A DNA stretch of 7,618 nt. Source: Chloroflexota bacterium (GTDB lineage Bacteria > Chloroflexota > Anaerolineae > B4-G1). The stretch covers positions 1-7,618 of the forward strand of contig DSAR01000540.1 in the NCBI GenBank assembly GCA_011046405.1. Direction: 5' to 3'. The notes beneath the pieces are model-generated. The model had not been told where the DNA came from. It ran no database searches and was given only the letters and a program-made list of their open reading frames with translations. Shown piece after piece: positions 5,657 to 7,618 of this stretch. The translations under genes were made by a program, and so were the position numbers. The first letter of the stretch is position 1, and each line of letters opens with the position of its first letter.

Positions 5657-5825
5657 TTGACAATGGCACATTTGTCCCCGGCGAATGAATTCGCGGGCCA
5701 CAACTGCAAAGTCGGCCTACGTCGACTATAAACTAACCTGCGAAGGCAGGTTTTGCAGTGCGTGATTTTTACGCGCTGTAGCCACGCGGTTTTAACCGCT
5801 GTGCGCTGTAATGTGCCATTGTCAA
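5657..5825. repeat. 169-bp modular element with perfect 16-bp terminal inverted repeats
   Basis: TTGACAATGGCACATT (5657-5672) is the exact reverse complement of 5810-5825. The interior is almost entirely foldable: hairpin A 5677-5697 (GCGAA-TGAA-TTCGC core, CCC/GGG extension past a bulged G); a 7-bp stem ACTGCAA/TTGCAGT (5703-5709/5753-5759) enclosing hairpin B 5710-5727 (AGTCGGC / GTCGACT, loop CTAC) and hairpin C 5735-5752 (AACCTGC-GAAG-GCAGGTT); hairpin D 5760-5774; and hairpin E 5783-5803 (GCGGTT-TT-AACCGC core, CAC/GTG extension past a bulged T). GCGCTGTA is directly repeated at 5773-5780 and 5803-5810. It starts 8 bp past the lon stop codon. No transposase and no clear target duplication are seen. 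It could be a dispersed MITE-like repeat or a structured RNA. The modules resemble palindromes I associate with Chloroflexota genomes, but other copies cannot be checked here. Confidence 0.68.
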
Positions 5826-5833
5826 ACTAAGGG

Positions 5834-7618
5834 TCATGCGCTGCCAGATTCATCACTAATCAAAGCCGTTGCAAAAACATCGTCAACCCGCTCGGCCAAG
5901 ACGAAGTTAAGCATATCACGGACCTCGTCGGGTATATCGTCCAGGTCCTTCTCATTCTGGCTGGGCAGAATGACCGTCTTGAGTCCAGCGCGGTGGGCAG
6001 CCAGCACTTTGGCTTTCACTCCACCCACCGGCAACACCTGCCCTCGTAACGTGATCTCCCCGGTCATCCCCACGTCGTCGCGCACCCGGCGACCGGTCAG
6101 CAACGAGGCTAACGCAACGGCCATTGTCACGCCAGCCGACGGGCCATCCTTGGACACCGCCCCTGCCGGCACGTGCAGGTGAATGTCTGTCTTCTCGAAA
6201 ACCTCATCCGGTATACCCAGATCTCTGGCTTTCGAACGCACATAACTGAGCGCCGCTTGCGCCGATTCCTTCATCACCTCTCCCAATTGTCCCGTGACGG
6301 TAAAGCCCTTCTGCCCAGGCATCTTGGTCGCCTCGCAGAATATCAGGTCGCCGCCGGAAACGGTCACGCTCAAGCCCGTCGCCACGCCGGGCAATTGGGT
6401 GCGCAAGGCGGTCTCGGGGAAGTAGCGTGGTTTTCCCAAGACCTCAACGACGTTACGCTTGGTCATACGCGCCGCTTCGGTATCTCCCTCGGCAATGCGG
6501 GTCACGATCTTCCGACACACTTTCCCGATTTCTCGCTCCAGGTTGCGTACGCCGGCCTCGCGAGTGTAATCGCGGATGATCTGCCGCAGCGCCCCCTCGG
6601 TAAAACCTAACTCCTCCTTTCGCAACCCGTTCTCCCGGAGCTGGCGGGGGATGAGATAGCCTTGCGCAATGTGCACTTTTTCCGTCTCAGTATAGCCCGA
6701 AAGTTTCAATATCTCCATCCGGTCTCTCAAGGGCGCCGGAATGGGATCGAGCAGGTTAGCCGTCGTGATGAACATCACCTGAGAAAGGTCAAAAGGCACG
6801 TCCAGGTAATGATCGCGGAACTCGCGATTCTGTTCCGGATCCAGCACCTCTAAAAGCGCCGACGCGGGATCGCCCCGGAAATCCTTGCCCAGCTTATCCA
6901 CCTCGTCGAGCATGAAGACCGGGTTCTTCGACTCCACCCGGCGCAAGGCCTGGATGATCCGCCCCGGCAGCGCGCCAATGTACGTGCGACGATGGCCACG
7001 GATTTCTGCCTCGTCCCGTACACCGCCCAAGGACTGGCGGATAAACTTACGTCCCATCGCCCGGGCAATGGATTGGCCCAGGCTGGTCTTGCCGGTGCCG
7101 GGCGGCCCTACGAAACAGAGGATCACACCTTCTCGCTCACGACGAATCAGATCGGTCTGTTCTCGTTCCTCCAACTCTTCCTGTCGTTCTTCCCGCAACT
7201 TACGCACCGCGAGGTATTCGAGAATCCGCTCCTTGATTTCTTCCAGGTCGTAATGATCTTCATCCAGCACATCACGTGCGTGCCGAATATCCAGGTCATC
7301 CTCTGTCGAAATTTCCCAGGGCAAGCTGGTCAACCAATCCAGATACGTGCGGATGACGCCGTACTCAGCAGCAGCCGAGGGAATTTTGCTCAGGCGGTCC
7401 AATTCCCGACGCGCTTCCTTCTCCGCTTCCTCAGGCATACCGGCTTCGTCGATTTTCTGGCGGAATTCTTCCACCTCCATCTGGTGCTCGTCCGCCTCAC
7501 CCAACTCCCGTTGAATGGCCTTGAGTTGTTCGCGCAAGAAATACTCGCGCTGGGTCTTCTCCATTTCTGATTGCGCGTCGCTCTGGATCTTGCGGCCCAG
7601 TTCCAAGACCTCTAGTTC
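5834..7618 (-). CDS. lon: ATP-dependent protease Lon (LonA type), 5' end outside the window
   Basis: This cytosolic AAA+ serine protease degrades misfolded and regulatory proteins as a hexamer. The 594 visible residues, counted from the codon at 7618, start in the coiled-coil region (KTQREYFLREQLKAIQRELGE). They include the AAA+ module: Walker A GPPGTGKT (171-178), Walker B FMLDEVDK with D238/E239, sensor TTAN (285-288), arginine finger region APLRDR (295-300) and sensor-2 GVRNLERE (356-363). The protease domain carries the Ser-Lys dyad S494 in KDGPSAG and K537 in GGVKAK, 43 residues apart as in E. coli (S679/K722). By that comparison roughly 185-230 N-terminal residues (substrate-recognition domain) lie beyond the window. 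The reading frame is open to the edge, so a TTG at 7606 is internal and not a start. The stop is TGA, 8 bp before the inverted-repeat element. No inactivating change is visible. Confidence 0.97.
   Translation of the reverse strand, partial: ELEVLELGRKIQSDAQSEMEKTQREYFLREQLKAIQRELGEADEHQMEVEEFRQKIDEAGMPEEAEKEARRELDRLSKIPSAAAEYGVIRTYLDWLTSLPWEISTEDDLDIRHARDVLDEDHYDLEEIKERILEYLAVRKLREERQEELEEREQTDLIRREREGVILCFVGPPGTGKTSLGQSIARAMGRKFIRQSLGGVRDEAEIRGHRRTYIGALPGRIIQALRRVESKNPVFMLDEVDKLGKDFRGDPASALLEVLDPEQNREFRDHYLDVPFDLSQVMFITTANLLDPIPAPLRDRMEILKLSGYTETEKVHIAQGYLIPRQLRENGLRKEELGFTEGALRQIIRDYTREAGVRNLEREIGKVCRKIVTRIAEGDTEAARMTKRNVVEVLGKPRYFPETALRTQLPGVATGLSVTVSGGDLIFCEATKMPGQKGFTVTGQLGEVMKESAQAALSYVRSKARDLGIPDEVFEKTDIHLHVPAGAVSKDGPSAGVTMAVALASLLTGRRVRDDVGMTGEITLRGQVLPVGGVKAKVLAAHRAGLKTVILPSQNEKDLDDIPDEVRDMLNFVLAERVDDVFATALISDESGSA

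Larger units (their letters stand above)
5508..5833. other. lon-receiver spacer: leader hairpins plus a 169-bp inverted-repeat element
   Basis: This 326-bp spacer holds no gene. From the receiver side it contains small hairpins in the presumed receiver leader: GGCAA-TGT-TTGCC at 5544-5556, GCCA-ATA-TGGC at 5559-5569, CTCAT...ATGAG nearby, and the larger stem at 5601-5625. The structured element at 5657-5825 follows, then 8 bp before the lon stop. I see no clear intrinsic terminator for lon and no convincing receiver promoter, so read-through from lon cannot be excluded. Confidence 0.6.

Noticed and set aside
5658..5663. TTGTCA on the minus strand as a -35 box for the receiver gene
   Set aside because: No -10-like hexamer at 16-18 bp; the nearest TATCTT is only 6 bp away. 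The hexamer is also part of the terminal inverted repeat.
7604..7606. TTG at 7606 as the start of lon
   Set aside because: The frame stays open to the window edge (E-L-E-V before it), and the family coiled-coil continues upstream, so this is an internal leucine codon.

Overview
The window looks like chromosomal sequence from a moderately GC-rich bacterium. The best guess is a member of the Chloroflexota (Anaerolineae-like). This is an inference from three things: the style of the Lon sequence, the DUF2085 membrane protein, and short modular palindromic elements in the spacers that resemble those I associate with that phylum. Nothing here (no rRNA, no phylogenetic marker analysis) proves it. 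All confident genes are on the minus strand.

Layout, in order of transcription (right to left). (1) 7618-5834: the C-terminal three quarters of an ATP-dependent Lon protease, cut by the window edge, with AAA+ and Ser-Lys protease centres intact. (2) 5833-5508: a 326-bp spacer, mostly filled by a 169-bp element bounded by a perfect 16-bp inverted repeat and packed with internal hairpins. (3) 5507-5136: a stand-alone CheY-like receiver with no output domain and no kinase nearby. (4) 5135-4244: about 0.9 kb with no gene I can defend, containing dyads and a possible weak terminator. (5) 4243-169: four genes that look like one operon. They encode a PHP / AlbA_2 (Schlafen-type) fusion with an unassigned C-terminal region, a DUF2085 membrane protein, PgeF/YlmD (peptidoglycan-editing or purine-nucleoside-phosphorylase-like multicopper-oxidase-fold family) and the PLP-binding homeostasis protein YggS/YlmE. 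Two junctions are 4-bp ATGA overlaps and the third is a 39-bp gap. (6) 168-1: a short spacer with a second, unrelated-looking structured element of tandem hairpins inside a long closing stem, flanked by 10-bp direct repeats.

The most interesting material is: the PHP-AlbA_2-unknown fusion, translationally coupled to a membrane protein; the two compact multi-branched elements placed just after the stop codons of lon and yggS, whose G-T pairs would be tolerated only in RNA from the strand opposite to the genes; and the empty 0.9-kb stretch between the receiver gene and the operon. The pgeF-yggS pair is a well-known conserved neighbourhood (ylmD-ylmE in Bacillus). I cannot search databases, so novelty is not established for any of these.
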